From: Lepus europaeus
Lineage: Eukaryota; Chordata; Mammalia; Lagomorpha; Leporidae
Direction: 5' to 3'
Assembly (NCBI RefSeq): GCF_033115175.1
Contig: NC_084850.1
Coordinates: forward strand, 1,859,024 to 1,923,023
Length of the DNA: 64,000 bases
The notes under the pieces were generated by a model. The model did no database searches. It worked only from the letters and a program-made list of their open reading frames with translations, and was not told the origin of the DNA. Of the stretch, positions 11,300 through 23,900 are shown piece by piece; position 1 is the stretch's first letter; every line of letters starts with the position of its first letter. Position numbers and translations under genes: made by a program.

Positions 11300-11605
11300 T
11301 ATTCTCAGTGTGGGTGTTTGATGTACCAGTTAATATGCTGCTTGGGACACCCCTGTCCCATATGAGTGCCTGGGTTCAAATCCTGGATCTGCTTTTGATT
11401 TCAGCTTCATAATAATGCATATCCTGGGAGGGAACAGGTGAGATGGCCCAAGTACTTAGGTCCCTGCCACTCACATGGGAGACTTGGTTTGAGTTTCAGG
11501 CTCCTGGTTTTTGTCTGGCCCAACCCCAGCTGTTGTGGGCATTTTGGGAGTGGACCAACAGATGATAAGTCTCTCTCTTCCTGCCTTTCAAATAAACAAA
11601 AACAA
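11300..11605 (+). mobile_element. C-SINE, sense
   Basis: Diverged sense copy with a 'tcccatatgagtgcctgggttcaaatcc' phrase, a 'tgggagacttgg' phrase, a 'gaccaacagatgataag' phrase and a 'cctttcaaataaac' end. Older subfamily. Confidence 0.8.
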
Positions 11606-11764
11606 AAATAATATGCTCAAAGTTTTTAAAAAATAAATCTACCTTAGTCCTGTTCACTTTATTGATTCCTCTCCTCTCTTACCCTTGATATTCTGTGATT
11701 GGGATGAGAGGTTGGAGAGATCTAAACTGGATAAACATCACTATAGCAGTAGCAAGTGACCCCT

Positions 11765-12155
11765 GCAAGGCCAGCATTGTGGCACAGCAAGCTAAGCTTC
11801 CATCTGCAATGCCAGCATCCCAAATTGGAACACCAATTTATGTCCCAGCTGCCCTGCTTTTGACCCAACTCCCTTCTAATGTGCCTGGGAAGGCATCGGA
11901 GGATTGTACCAGTATTTGAGCCCCTGCCACCTATGTAGGAGACAGATTGGATCTCTAGACTCTTGGCTTCTGCCTGAACCAGCCCCAGTAGCCATTTGAG
12001 GAGTGAATCAGCTGATGGAAGATCCCTCTTCCCTCCCCATTCATATTCTTTCTTTCTCTCTGTCTCTGTTTCTCTCTGTCTCTTTCTCTCTCTCTCTCTC
12101 CTCTCTCCCACTCCACACTGCATTTCAAATAAATAAATAAATAAAATTTTTTTAA
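11765..12155 (+). mobile_element. C-SINE, sense
   Basis: It starts 'aaggccagcattgtggcaca', includes the 'gcaatgccagcatcccaaattgg' promoter-like segment and ends with a CT-rich tract and 'catttcaaataaataaataaa'. Confidence 0.88.
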
Positions 12156-12352
12156 AGCAAGTGGTCCCCAGGTGACCCTAATTGGTCTCAGAAGAAGCTT
12201 GGCTAAGATGAGAGGCTGGAAAGAGAGGGCTTGCTGAAAGCTTGAGAAGCTGTGGTAATGGTTTTGCTATGGTTTGTCCCTTGAAACTTACATTGAAATT
12301 TGATTTCCATTGTGGTAGTGCTGGGAGGTAGGGCTTTCAAGAGGCAATTAGG

Positions 12353-12662
12353 GGGGTTGGCATTGTGGCATAGTGGGTAAAACCACCCCTTATGATGCTG
12401 GCATCCCATATAGGCACTAGTTCAAGTCCCAGCTGTTCCACTTCCAATCCAGCTCTCTGCTATGGCCTGGGAAAGCAGCAGAGGATGGCTCAAGTCCTTG
12501 GGCCCCTCTTCCCATGTGGGAGACCTGGAAGAAGCTCCTGGCTCCTGGCTTCAGATTGGCCCAGCTCCAGCAGTTGTGGGCATTTTGGGGGTGAACCATC
12601 AGATGGAAGATCTCTCTCTCCCTCTCTCTCTGTAACTCTTTCACATAAATAATCTTTAAAAA
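12353..12662 (+). mobile_element. C-SINE, sense
   Basis: Nearly full copy, from 'ggttggcattgtggcatagtggg' through 'ctctgctatggcctgggaaagcag' to a CT tract and 'aataatctttaaaaa'. Confidence 0.92.
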
Positions 12663-13134
12663 TTTTTTTATTAGTTTGCATGCATTGCATAAATATAACT
12701 TTAGGAACATAGTAATAACAACAACAACAAAAACCTCAGACTTCCAGATCACTGAGACCGGATTCTCACTTTTTGAAAAAAGAGGCATTTAGTTTCTGAG
12801 GGTGGACTTAATGCCTTTCTCATGGGAGTGAGTTCTTGTTCCAAGGACTGGGGTAGTTACCACAAGAGTGGGTGGTTATAAAGAGACCAGTCCTCATGTT
12901 GTATGTTTTCCTCATATAGCCACTTGCCCTTCTGCTTTTCTAGCAGGTTTTTGAAGCCCTTGCTAGATGTGTCCACTTGATTCTGGGTTTCCAGCCTCCA
13001 GAACGGGAAGTTCAATAACTTTCTTTCCTTTGCAAGTTACCCAGTCTCAAGTATTCTGTTATAACAACATAAAATGAACAACATAAAATAACCAGCTCCT
13101 TTACCCTGCAAGTTGTCCAACTGGGAAGAAGCAG

Positions 13135-13475
13135 CGGGGCCATGCTGTGGGCACTGGGTAAAATTGCTGCCTGCAATGCCAGCATCCCATTTGGGTGCAG
13201 GTTCAAGTCTGGGCTGCTCCACTTCTGATCCAGCTCCCTGCTAATGCACCTTGGAAAGCAGCAGAGGATGGCCCAAGTGCTTGAGTTCCTGCACCCATGT
13301 GGGAGACTTGGAAGAAGCTCCTGGTTCCTGGCTTTGGATTGGCCTAGCACAGCCAGTGGGGCCATTTGGGGAGTGAACCAACAGATGGAAGATCTCTCTC
13401 TCTCTCTTTCCCTCCTTCTCTCTCTCTCTGTAACTCTGCCTTTCAAATAAATACATAAATACACCTTTTTAAAAA
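13135..13475 (+). mobile_element. C-SINE, sense
   Basis: Full-length style copy with 'gcctgcaatgccagcatcccatttgg', 'ggaaagcagcagaggatggccc', a CT tract and a 'cctttcaaataaatacataaa' end. Confidence 0.9.
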
Positions 13476-13884
13476 AGCAGGAAAAAAAAAAGCAGGGAGG
13501 TTACCTGCCTCTCCTCTCACCCCATCCCTTAGAATAGTTGTATATTCATGCAGGCAGCTAGTGACTGTGCAGTTGGCAGTGTCAGGCCCACCCAAGGACC
13601 ATGAGCTTCATCTGTGCTTGTGGTCACCTGCAGAAGTTGGCTTATCAGTAAGAATTTTAGCCAGTAGAAGACTATGTAGCAGCTCAAGGCAGGCTCTGGC
13701 TGTATTGGAAAAACTCTTCCCTACCCCCTTCTCTAGCTGCATATTCTTCTTCTGTGTGAAACTGGCAAAGGAAGACTACCAGGAGTTGAAAGGGAGATTC
13801 CTTGCCTCAGAAAGTCCCTGTGGGATCTTTGGGAAGGTTATGTGGAGCTAACCATACTGTAAAGTTTGGTCCAGCAAGGGCTAC

Positions 13885-14287
13885 TGTTTGGGAGGATGAG
13901 GACAGCAGTGATCTCAGTTCTTGTCTCATATCAAAGAAGAATTTCCCCGTGGAGAGGGATGGTGAGCAAAACAACATTTATTGAACTAAGAAATCTCCTG
14001 TCACAACAGTCAGGAGGGGTGCTCCAAGGGAGGAGTTGCCAGTAAAAACCTGTAGGGATTGCCCTTTTTACATACAGAGTGGTTCTCTCTGATTAGTCCC
14101 TTTCTGAAAATCAAACCTAGATTTTACCAATCAGGGGAGGAGCAGAATAACAGCTAACCAGAAGGCAGGGATTACAATCCTGTCTAGCTTTGGTAAAGCT
14201 AAGTACAGTTAACTGAACTCACTGCCTTCCAAGGGGCCTAATTCCCTTCTAACTGGCCTAATTGTCCATTAGCCCATCTAACTCCTT
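13885..14287 (-). mobile_element. LTR-like block flanked by a 13-bp direct repeat
   Basis: The 13-base sequence cagcaagggctac occurs at 13872-13884 and 14288-14300. The 403 bases between read, on the minus strand, like the promoter-to-R part of an LTR, with AATAAA near 13976. LTR insertions normally make 4-6 bp duplications, so the 13-bp repeat is unexpected. Family unknown. Confidence 0.4.
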
Positions 14288-14300
14288 CAGCAAGGGCTAC

Positions 14301-17300
14301 CAAATGGTTAGTAAGGGACAATGAATGTGCACTCTTTAATGGGAGTCTCTGCAGCTAATGAGGCTTTGGGTTGGGTATTAGTAGGCAATTAGAATTGGGA
14401 GCCTGAGTCCAGTGAGAGAGACTAGGGAGGGCCAGGGAGACAAAGCATGCTGCTTGGGGCTGCTGACAAAGGTTAGGACAGTAAGGAAGAAGCACTATCC
14501 AGGAAACTCTTCTATTCTATATGTTTCAGCTTGGAACTGTGGGGAGGCTCAGAAGGGACCTTGTAGGAAGAGTCATTGCTTTATGATTCATGTTGCAACT
14601 CCAAGATTCTCATGGAAAAGTACTTGGAAATATTCAGTGAAATGTGGGTTGTAGCAAGGACCCTCTGCACCATCAGCAGGACCTCTGCTTTCTTCCCATC
14701 CCCACAGGGCTTTCTTGTTCTTTATTGTGCACATCTACATTGACAAAGGAGATTTTAAAAATGATTTTGTTCTTTATAAAAACCACTTTCCTTATTCCCC
14801 CCATCCCATAAAATGGAACTAAATGCTCACTTTGGATTTTGGCACCACAATGGTTTATTCTGTTTTTTAAAAAAATTGCGTCCAATGATTAAGAATAGTT
14901 TGTGGAAATATGTAAACAAATTTCAACATGACATTGTTAATTCCCCTCTGTGATTGAAAATTATGCCTTCAAATGTTCTAGGGCATGAAGAAGTTGGTGT
15001 GCAAAGCCATAGAAGGGCCGTAGGGAGCAAAGGAATCCAGGAGTTTCCTGGGCCCAGATGGCCATCATGTGCAGCATCTTCCAATCCCACAGAAAGGAAA
15101 CACAGTGACCCATCAGAGTATTTGTCATTATATACCTTTATTTTTCCCTGTTGGCTATTTACAAAATTTTATTTCAGCATGTTTTTCAGAAGCATAATTT
15201 TGCTTCTTCATATAGTTTCTTGAAGTCAGGGCCAGTCAAGGTCATGTTCATGCAAAAATGTACATTTAATGAGGACAAGGAGAGAGCCCCCAGTCATCTC
15301 ACAAAACTTTGCTGCTCTGTGTCTTCTTGTGGATCAGGCCTCCCAGGACAACTAATCTTGGGCCTCTTCTTTTCTTGATTTTCACTGCCTGGACAAGCAC
15401 CATTCTTCAAGACCTACATGTGTAATTTTACTCATTTCAAATGCTTTCAGGATGTTACTGACTTAGCTGCCCTTGAAAGCATCCCCTGAAACTGCCTAAT
15501 GTCAGGAAGTTTAGGTGCCCTAAACTCAGGCACCGCTAGCTCTGCTGATGACTACTGACCCTAGGGATGCAGTCTGGCAAGATGGTAGGTGCAAATGCTC
15601 ACACCAGTTGAGTCAACAGAGGTGACCCTGACCAATTGCCTTATTTCATAATTTAAATATATCAAGAAGATATTTTAACATCCTTCCCCTCCCTCCCCTG
15701 AAAACCCAACACTGATAATATAGACTTCATATTGTTCACAGGATACTATACAGCAAACACAAACATAACTGCACTTTCAGTAGGACAAGTCACGATTTCT
15801 TTTTATGCCGAGCTGTAGAACAGCTAGAAGTTACTGCTCATCACCATGGCAGGGTGCCATGCAGGTGCATAGCTTAGTAAGTGCATTCAGTGGTTAATAG
15901 ATCAAAGGTTTAGCTTTTGTATATACAGAATAAGGAAACCTCATTAGGAATGCCCACAGTCTCAGCAACAGTTAGCTCCAAATATGCAAAGATGTTGTAG
16001 CTTTGCTATTAACAAGATGACATAAATCTCAAGAATATATCTTTCAAGCTCCATTGAGAACCAATAGATTGTTACATCTGCAAAGGCACCCCACAGTGGC
16101 AGATGGAATAGGCAGTAAATTCCTAGGAAATGTGTCACATATCCCCATAACAAAACAACACTTGGGAATAAGACTTGGGATATCTTTCCCATGGTAGGGA
16201 TTCTAGCGGAAAAGTTAATGGGAGGGAAGGAAATGGAAGGTTGGTAGAGGGGTATAGTTGGGGTGCTCCATTCCAGACTCAGCAAGGCCATTTCCTCTTC
16301 CCAAGCTCCAAATTCCTAAGTGCGTTTTCATTGGCTGAAACCAGGATCATCTGAATGGTTGCTGTGCACTTCCAGTTACTTGATGTCAAGTATGAGTGGT
16401 GAGAAAAGATAGGCAGCCAGCTGGAGAGAGTATGCTTGCAAGGCTGGACAGCTGAAAATGGGGCTGAACATCACCAATGACGGACCACATAGAGACATGA
16501 AAAGGGAAGATCTGGCAAATTTCAGGTTAAAATGCCCATATTCATGGGAAACCCAGAAGGTTCAAATTTCTGAAAAGGTGTAATTGCCAAACCTTCTCTT
16601 TACCTTGACACTTAACCTCACAGAGTATGGGTCGCAGTTGAGTTCAACCGCTCTCATTGCAGCACATTAGGGCAAGAATAATATATCTAGCTATATGGGT
16701 CTATAGAGATATTTACAACTGGCCTCTCTGCCCTTCCTCTGTGCTGTGAAGCCTTCCTGTGCACTGTTGTTGGATGCATCTTGAAAACCTTTTCTTTTGT
16801 TCACACTGTTCCAACTTCCCTTTATGGTTTCATCCCCTACTGGAATTAAAGCCAAATCCAAATCAACCCACCAACTTTTAGTCTCCAAGAAGCCTGCCTT
16901 TCAATAACCACAACTGGCGCTTCATATGTGTAGTCACTGCTTTCTCCTTGTCTTGGATCTTTGAGTGGGGTGTCCAGAAATAAATAAAATGTATGTACGT
17001 GTGTGTGTGTGTGTGTGTAATTGTGCCAGTGACTATGTGTGACCATATGTCATTGTGAGTGCATGTCTGGGTGTGTTTATATATTTGATGAGGGTGAATG
17101 CCCCCTGTTCATGTATACATGTGACAATGTGCGTCTACGTTGGCGTGGATATATGACAGGTTATATGTATGTTGTGTGCGTAGAAGAGACAAACTGGATC
17201 CTAGTAGGTAGGTAGTTCCCGGGGCTCCTTTGTACTTCTCTCTTATCTATCTCTTTTCCTGGTTGGGGGAGGAAGTATAGAGTTCTGGGACTTCAAATCC

Positions 17301-18539
17301 AAGGTGGAAATTGAGGCTGATTGCTGAAGTCCAGTAGCCAACAACCATCCCAGAATGGGATACTAAAGTGCTTCTTGTCCCTGAGTGGGCAGACAGCGCA
17401 TGCCTGCAGCCATCCCACACTTCTTTGGTTCTTAGCATGCAGCTGCTGGCAGCCAATCCCCTGAGCATTCTTTCACATCACCCACTTGCCTGCAGCTGCC
17501 AGCACCTCACATGTGTGTGTCAGGCTCACAAGGTGATTAGAATTAAAGGAAGAGTTATAAAGACCATAAACCACCTCCTCTTGAGTTCTCAAGCCCTCCT
17601 GCCCCATCGTCTACACTATATTTTGATTCCAAATGTATCTTGAAGGCTCTCTCTCCAGCCTGGAACTCCCAAATATGTCCTTCTAGGACCAAGCGAAATA
17701 GACTTTACTCACAGCTTATCCCATGATCAAGCATTTCCTACTCCAGGCATTTCCTACCTCAAGGCACTACATTACCACTTCTTAGGACTACATTCACTTC
17801 CTCTGAGTTTTATATCCAGGAGATAGCACAGATGCATGGAAGGAGGGGTGAAGAGTAGATGGGGGCCACGAGGAGACACCGCTCCCTGGGACAGGGAATT
17901 TGAAAGAAACAGTGAACTAGCCCAGCCAAATAGGGCCTCCCTTATTTGCGAACAGGCCGAAGAAACTCTGGTGGTTTTAGGAGGGCCACCAACAGGTAAT
18001 ACATATGCTTTCAGGCATGTTTCCTTTCATACCCATTCAAATCAGATAAACACAGATATGTAGAAATGTACTTATTATATACATGCACACAATTTACACC
18101 CATGTGTGTACACACACATATAAGAGACATTTTCACAGGAGTGCACACACATTGTGTGTGTGTGTGTTACACTGATAGACAGTGTTATACGGCTTCTCAA
18201 ATAGCTGTGTGTGCACACAGACCTACCTTGATGCATGCACGTACACACATCTAGGTACATACAGAAACACAAACACAGAAGCACAGTTAAAAGTATGAGT
18301 GCATAGAGGGGTGAGGGCCTGTAGGACAAGCTACCTAGGGAGGAAGGGGGAACATAGGTTGAGTGCTTGACAAAGCTCATTCCTGCATGGCCTCCATTGA
18401 TAAGGTGGAGCTGCTTGGCAAGCTGGAGTTCAGGCCAATCCTACTTCTGTGAGGAGCCCTGGTGGGTGGGCAGTGCCCATGTTTTCCATCTGCTCTGTTT
18501 GTGCTTATTGGCTAGTTACTGGTCTTCTTCTTTTCTTTA
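14301..18539. other. Intergenic DNA, no gene seen
   Basis: No coding exon with homology is visible. It contains a GT microsatellite at about 16996-17019 inside a TG-rich stretch to about 17190, and CA/TG-rich DNA at about 18080-18260. Short open frames here carry no recognisable motif. Confidence 0.4.
16996..17190. repeat. GT microsatellite and TG-rich flank
   Basis: A pure (GT)n run of about 24 bases is followed by degenerate TG-rich sequence ('gtgtgaccatatgtcattgtgagtg' style). Confidence 0.7.
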
Positions 18540-18855
18540 TTTTTTTAAAAAGATTTTGCTTATTTATTTGAGAGATAGAGTCACAGAGAGAGGGAAAGAC
18601 AGAGAGAAAGGTCTTCTATTTGTTGGTTCACTCTCAAAATGGCCAGAACAACCAGAGTTGGCACAATCCAAAGCCAGGTGCCAGGAGCCTCCTCCAGATC
18701 TCCCACGCGGGTTCAGGGGCCCAAGGACTTCTGCCATCCTCCATTGCTTTCCCAGGCCACAGCAGAGAGCTGGATCAGAAGAGGAGTAGCCGGGACATGA
18801 ACTGGCCCCCATATGGGATGCCAGTGCCAATGGCAGTGCCACAGTGCCAGCCCTT
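18540..18855 (-). mobile_element. C-SINE, antisense
   Basis: Reversed copy, from 'ttttaaaaagattttgcttatttatttg' and a GA-rich block through 'cccaggccacagcagagagctgg' to 'ggcagtgccacagtgccagccc'. Confidence 0.92.
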
Positions 18856-20193
18856 AGTTACTGGTCTTGTTCAGAGATGCTCCTCATGCTGTAGAATGAT
18901 GCTGGGAGTCTGAAAGCTAGGTATAATCTGCCAGAGCACCCCCTTTGGCTAAGGGGAAAAAGAAAGGGAAAGGGAAATGCCTCAGTTGAGAGAATTAGGA
19001 CAAGGGGGAGAAAGAACAAGTGGGGTGGCTGTATCACTCATTGGCTGCATGCCCACAAGCCTGGCACATGAGTTTCATTTTTTCCCCCTTGGAACACTGT
19101 GGACAACGTGCTTTGCCTTCCTGGCTCACTGGGTTCCTGTAAAGGCCCAACAAGGTGATGGGTTGATGAGCTCGTTAATACTTACTATGCACTAAACAAA
19201 GAAAGATAAGAATATAGATTCATAATAATTGTTCAACTGCTATTCTAGATCAGATGGTGAAATGGCAAGTCTGAACTTTCCTAACCTGATGTTTTTTCAA
19301 ATGCTTACTCTGTGACTAGTGATTAACTCAGCAACTGAAAAGAAAGCTACGTTTTGACTTAGACAGAAGTACTGAGTCCCTATTATCAAGCACACTAAAG
19401 CAGAAATATACACCAGAGAAACTCCAATCCCTCCAAAGAAGCCAGCTCAGCCTTATAGTCTCCAATCCTACACCACCCCATGCCGCCCCTGCAAGCTCCT
19501 ACTGGAGACCTGCTCTTTTACTTACCTTACTTTATATCTTCTACACTTCCCAATTTCCTACCCAATCCTGCACAACACCACACTTAGAATTCCACACAAA
19601 TTGTGGGGGGAAAGGCATCTATAAATGTTTCCCAACTTTCCTATAGACAGTACCCTGTACTTCCAGGCAATGGCTAGCTTCCCCTATGCACCTCAACCCA
19701 GCCCAGCTTGACTTTCTCCCATTAAGCCCTAAGCAGAGTGTGAACAGCATCCACAATTCCTTGCAGGGGAAAAGGGAAGAAAGCAAAGTAATGATAAAGA
19801 AATCCAGACACCTCTAAGGCACAGAAAATCCCCCATAAAGGTTTGTGGTCAAGGCTTGGATCTTCCTTGGTTCTCCAAGCTAGCTCCTCTCTGATAAACA
19901 GTCCCAGAGGCTTTTCTATGCTCAGAAGCCTTCGAAAAGGTGAGTGTCTTCTAGAAGGAAAAGAAATCAATGTGTTATTTACCTCTCAACTCCTCCTCAA
20001 ACCTTTCCCTTCTAGCCAGAATGTTTTTCCCACTACCTCACATCTCATGTTTATGAACAGAAGTGTTGAACTGGTTGGATTATCCAAACAAACACAAAGT
20101 AAAATGAACAAAGCAAAAGGGGAAAAACAGAATCAAACGGTACCATGAAAGGAGGGCAGCACAGTCTCCCTGTTGCCTTGGGGCCCTGGAGGA
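18856..20193. other. GABRQ 3' flank / probable 3' UTR
   Basis: This is immediately downstream of the GABRQ stop codon on the minus strand. I found no clear AATAAA or ATTAAA on the minus strand within this stretch, so the end of the transcript is not defined. No other gene is seen. Confidence 0.35.
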
Positions 20194-20949
20194 TTAATAG
20201 ATATGATATAACCAGTAAACGACATTGAATAACCCAAAGGAAAGAGGGAAGAGTAATCGGGACCACCTGTCGACCTTAGGGACAAAGTCAGGGTTAAAGA
20301 GCTGGAAGAAGCCTTCAGTGAAGGAACACCCAGGGCTTGGGGGGCGACTATCCTCAGACTCTGAGCTACTGTTCTTCTCCTGGCCATAGGTTACGAGCTC
20401 ATCTTTAAGGCTCTGGACACCATCAGCATTATACTTCAGTTGCTCCTCAAAACCATGGAAGTTGCTCTCAATATCAATGTCATCATGTAAATTGTTGATG
20501 TCATCAAGGACCCAGCTTGCTTCTGGAGCATACCTCTGGCTATGGTGCATGACAGGCCTCCCTCTGGGGTCTTGGCCATGGCTCTCATCTGAGCTCAAGC
20601 TCTCTTCAGAATCTTCATCATCTTGGGTCTCAGCACAGCCCTGGGCCTCAGCATGGTTGCAGATTTTGGTAGGAGTACCACAGCCATCAGGGTGAGAGGC
20701 ATTAAAGTGAACACCACAGCTGTCCCGGGCCTGTTCTGAGGTTGAGGGGAGATCACTCAGGCGTTCACCAGTGGCCAACTGGGCCCAGCCTGAGAGAGAA
20801 GACAGTGGGCTGAGGCTTTCCAAGGTGGCCAGCTGGGCCTGCTCTGAGGTGGACGCCAAAGAGCTGAGGCTTTCTGGGCTCGCCAGGCAGGCCCATGCGG
20901 GGCTGGTGGGAAGAGAGCAGACTCCGTCTTCCATGTTAATCAGGCCATC
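20194..20949 (-). CDS. GABRQ: GABRQ coding exon 9 (large cytoplasmic loop, TM4)
   Basis: The acceptor CTCCTCAAAG at 20950 has a weak pyrimidine tract. The exon encodes residues 387-637: a threefold 18-residue repeat (408-461), acidic Ser-rich segments ([13 protein letters not shown]), and TM4 with a YHIY end. The TAA stop is at 20196-20194. An open frame runs further upstream to 21081, but that part is intronic. Confidence 0.96.
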   Translation of the reverse strand, partial: DGLINMEDGVCSLPTSPAWACLASPESLSSLASTSEQAQLATLESLSPLSSLSGWAQLATGERLSDLPSTSEQARDSCGVHFNASHPDGCGTPTKICNHAEAQGCAETQDDEDSEESLSSDESHGQDPRGRPVMHHSQRYAPEASWVLDDINNLHDDIDIESNFHGFEEQLKYNADGVQSLKDELVTYGQEKNSSSESEDSRPPSPGCSFTEGFFQLFNPDFVPKVDRWSRLLFPLSFGLFNVVYWLYHIY

Positions 20950-23900
20950 CTTTGAGGAGATAATGGATAGGCTCATCAGTTTCCTATTGCCTAGATGGGT
21001 ATGCATGAAGGGGAGGAACGTGGGAGGGGGTTTCCTTATCAGCACGCACAATGGTACTGTTGATCTCTTTGACAGAGCCATCTCCTCTTGGAGTCTCTGG
21101 TGCTCAGGGGGCTGAGGAACAGTACCAAGAGGCTGTTAGCATGCAAGGGAAGGCTGTGATGGCTGACAAGATGTGGTTTCCCTGGGGATAGCTGCTCCCT
21201 CTGGAACGCTGTAGGGTAGATAGAGGTCTGATTTAGAAGGTGGGACTGGGCTCCCTGCAAAAGAGGGAGGTTGTTGAGTGCTATGTACTGCCAGCAGCAG
21301 ATGCCTCAGTGTGGCCTTGGGAGTCTGAAGTGCCAAGGAAGGAGGGGTAGGCAGGCCAGCCTTTCTGGTTTCTGTTTTCCTTTCAGCCCACTTTCCCTTC
21401 CAGCTTCATTGCATGCAAAGTGGGCCAAATCTGACCCAAAGATCTGGAGAAATCTAGCTCTGCCACTTACTTGCCTTGTGATGTTGCACAGTGATCATTT
21501 CTAAAGGAGTGATGATAGTCTATTTCTTTGTTAGCTGTTTTGTTTCTGTGTATTATGCATGCATGCTTGTGTGTGTGTGTGAGGATTAAAGGAACTAAGA
21601 AATACACGAGGATCAAATGCTAAGCCTGGGCTCAAGAGGTGCTCAGGGAAAGCTGATTGTCAGTCAAAAAGTCAAACCTGAACGTTTCCCATCACCACTT
21701 CCTGGTAGTGGTAGCGAGCAATCATTCTTCGGGGTCTCCTGTGTCGCCTACGATGACGGTGAGGTCCTCGGGTGAAGAAAAGATAGTTGATGTAGACATA
21801 CTCCAGCAAGGACAGGAACACAAAGAACAGGCATACAAGGATATAGATGTCAATGGCCTTGATACAAGAAATGTTGGGGAGTTTATCCCGCATATGTGAA
21901 TCGATGGTAGTCAGGACGAGGATTGAAGTTAGGCCTACAAACAACAAAGCACAAGTTTTATCTCCTTTGGTGACTGAAGTTCATGGGAAGTCATTGGGCC
22001 CATATCCCACAGAAAGGGAGCAGGGGTCATCTCTTGGGTGGGGAGGGCCCTCAGCAAAGGTCTTTAGTATTCCAGGATTGAGGACTTTGCTAAGGTGCTC
22101 CCTTTGTTCTTTCTCCCACATCTTGAAGCCCAACCTATGCTTCAGGAGTTCAATACATTCCCAATGCTCTCAGGTTTGAGTGACAAATCTCTAGCCATGC
22201 CTTGGCAGTTGTTTATATCTCTAGCCCCACACTGCCCTATAATGGCCCTTTCTTCTTTAGCCTTTCAGTACATATGCCTTCCTTTAGTCACTGGGAAAGT
22301 TTTATGAACCCTAACATGGTACACAAATATAAAGTTTTAGTTCAGGATGTGCTCCTATAGAATAAGGCTGAAAAGTGTGTTCCAAAGATGATGAAGGAGA
22401 AACCAGACTTAGATCTGGGACACTATGGCTTTTGGCTGTATGAGGCCAAACAATCAAGACAGACAATCTCTTAGGCCCCATCTCCTACTCTGGTACTGCT
22501 AAAAAACCTTTTGTGGCTCCCCACACATGAAGTTACAGTCTTTTCAAGTCTTCCCAGGGTATTTTTCTGCTGATCTCATCATCTCTCCAGCTCTCTCTGC
22601 TCTCAACCACCCTGCTAATTTAGTTCCATTTTAGGGACTCTATGTCTTTAATTCAGCTATTTCTTCCTCTGGGAAATGCTAAGTCTTGTGTCGCTGCCTC
22701 CTGTAAGTCCTTAGAACCCACTTTGGAACACATTTTATTGGAGAAGCTTTAGCCACCAAGACCTTGGTCACTTTCTCCACTGGACTCTGACTGCTTGCAT
22801 CTCTGCATTCCACTAGACACTTGTCAAGGGCAGCTCTTCTGAAAGCCCTCTGTTGCCAAATAAGGTATTTTGATATCTCACTTATTCAATGTTTATTGTC
22901 TTGCATGTCTAATCTAAATTGATGACTTGTCCATTTACTGATATATTCAAGAAATAATGAATTCTGGTACTTTGGGCCCAGCATTCCAATATTCCAGCCC
23001 TGATTTTTTCCACACCTTTCTCCAATGTTGGCATCTCCACTGGGAATTGGCTGAGCATTGATTTCCTTGCCTGAGCAGTCATATACTGCTCCAGGTATTC
23101 CTTTATTACTCTCAGGATTTTTTTCTGGGATAAATGACTCAAGTTCCTCCCTAGGGTGTCAAGACCTACCAATTGTCACCCTGGCAGCAGAGGAATCATA
23201 GTTCATCCAAAATGATATCCAGGAGAGAATGGTTGTGAGGACAGTGGGCCAATAGACCTGTACAAGGTAGCTGTTGACTTCCCTTTGCACCTGGAACTTC
23301 AGGATGAGGCGCGTGTAGGAACCTGGAAGGAGACACACTGGTGTCAGGGAGGCAGGGCTGAGGGGATCTGCAAGGTGCAGAGGCACAGGATGGACAAGTA
23401 GATAATGAAAGGGGACTGATGTGGAGGTTGCCCCATAGCATCCCATTCATAGGTTTCTAGCCTGAGCAGGCTGCAGATCTGGCTCTGTTTGTGTACTAGC
23501 AGACCAGTGACATGTCTCAGTAGGCTCGTGTGGCGCAGCAAGTATGTTCTCTTCCCATTCTTTTCTCACTTGATCCATGATAGCTGAAGCTTTGAAATAG
23601 GAAAGACAACAAACGTTTCCAAGCTGCAAATCGCTGGGGGGGTGAGAGGCCAGTTCTGATAGGAGCATGAGTCCTTTATACCTATAGAGTATTGTAAACC
23701 TGGCCTAGTGCTTCCACATCTGTTCCTTAATTGAAAGAGACTGGACTTTATCAAGGGGACTTGGAAGGTATACAGAACAAGAGGGGAATGGAAAAGGAGG
23801 CAACAAAGAGGATAGCAGTCAAAGATAGAGGCCCCTAGGAGTTTATGGTGGTACAAAAGGGACAATAAGGAGAGAAGGAAGGGGTAGACCAACCTGTATA

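Noticed and set aside
12353-12460. tRNA-like heads of C-SINEs as tRNA genes
   Set aside because: C-SINEs are tRNA-derived, but the cloverleaf is degraded and each is followed by the SINE body and tail.
20950-21081. Upstream extension of GABRQ exon 9 as a separate coding start
   Set aside because: This is intronic; the exon 8/9 junction reproduces the theta protein sequence exactly.
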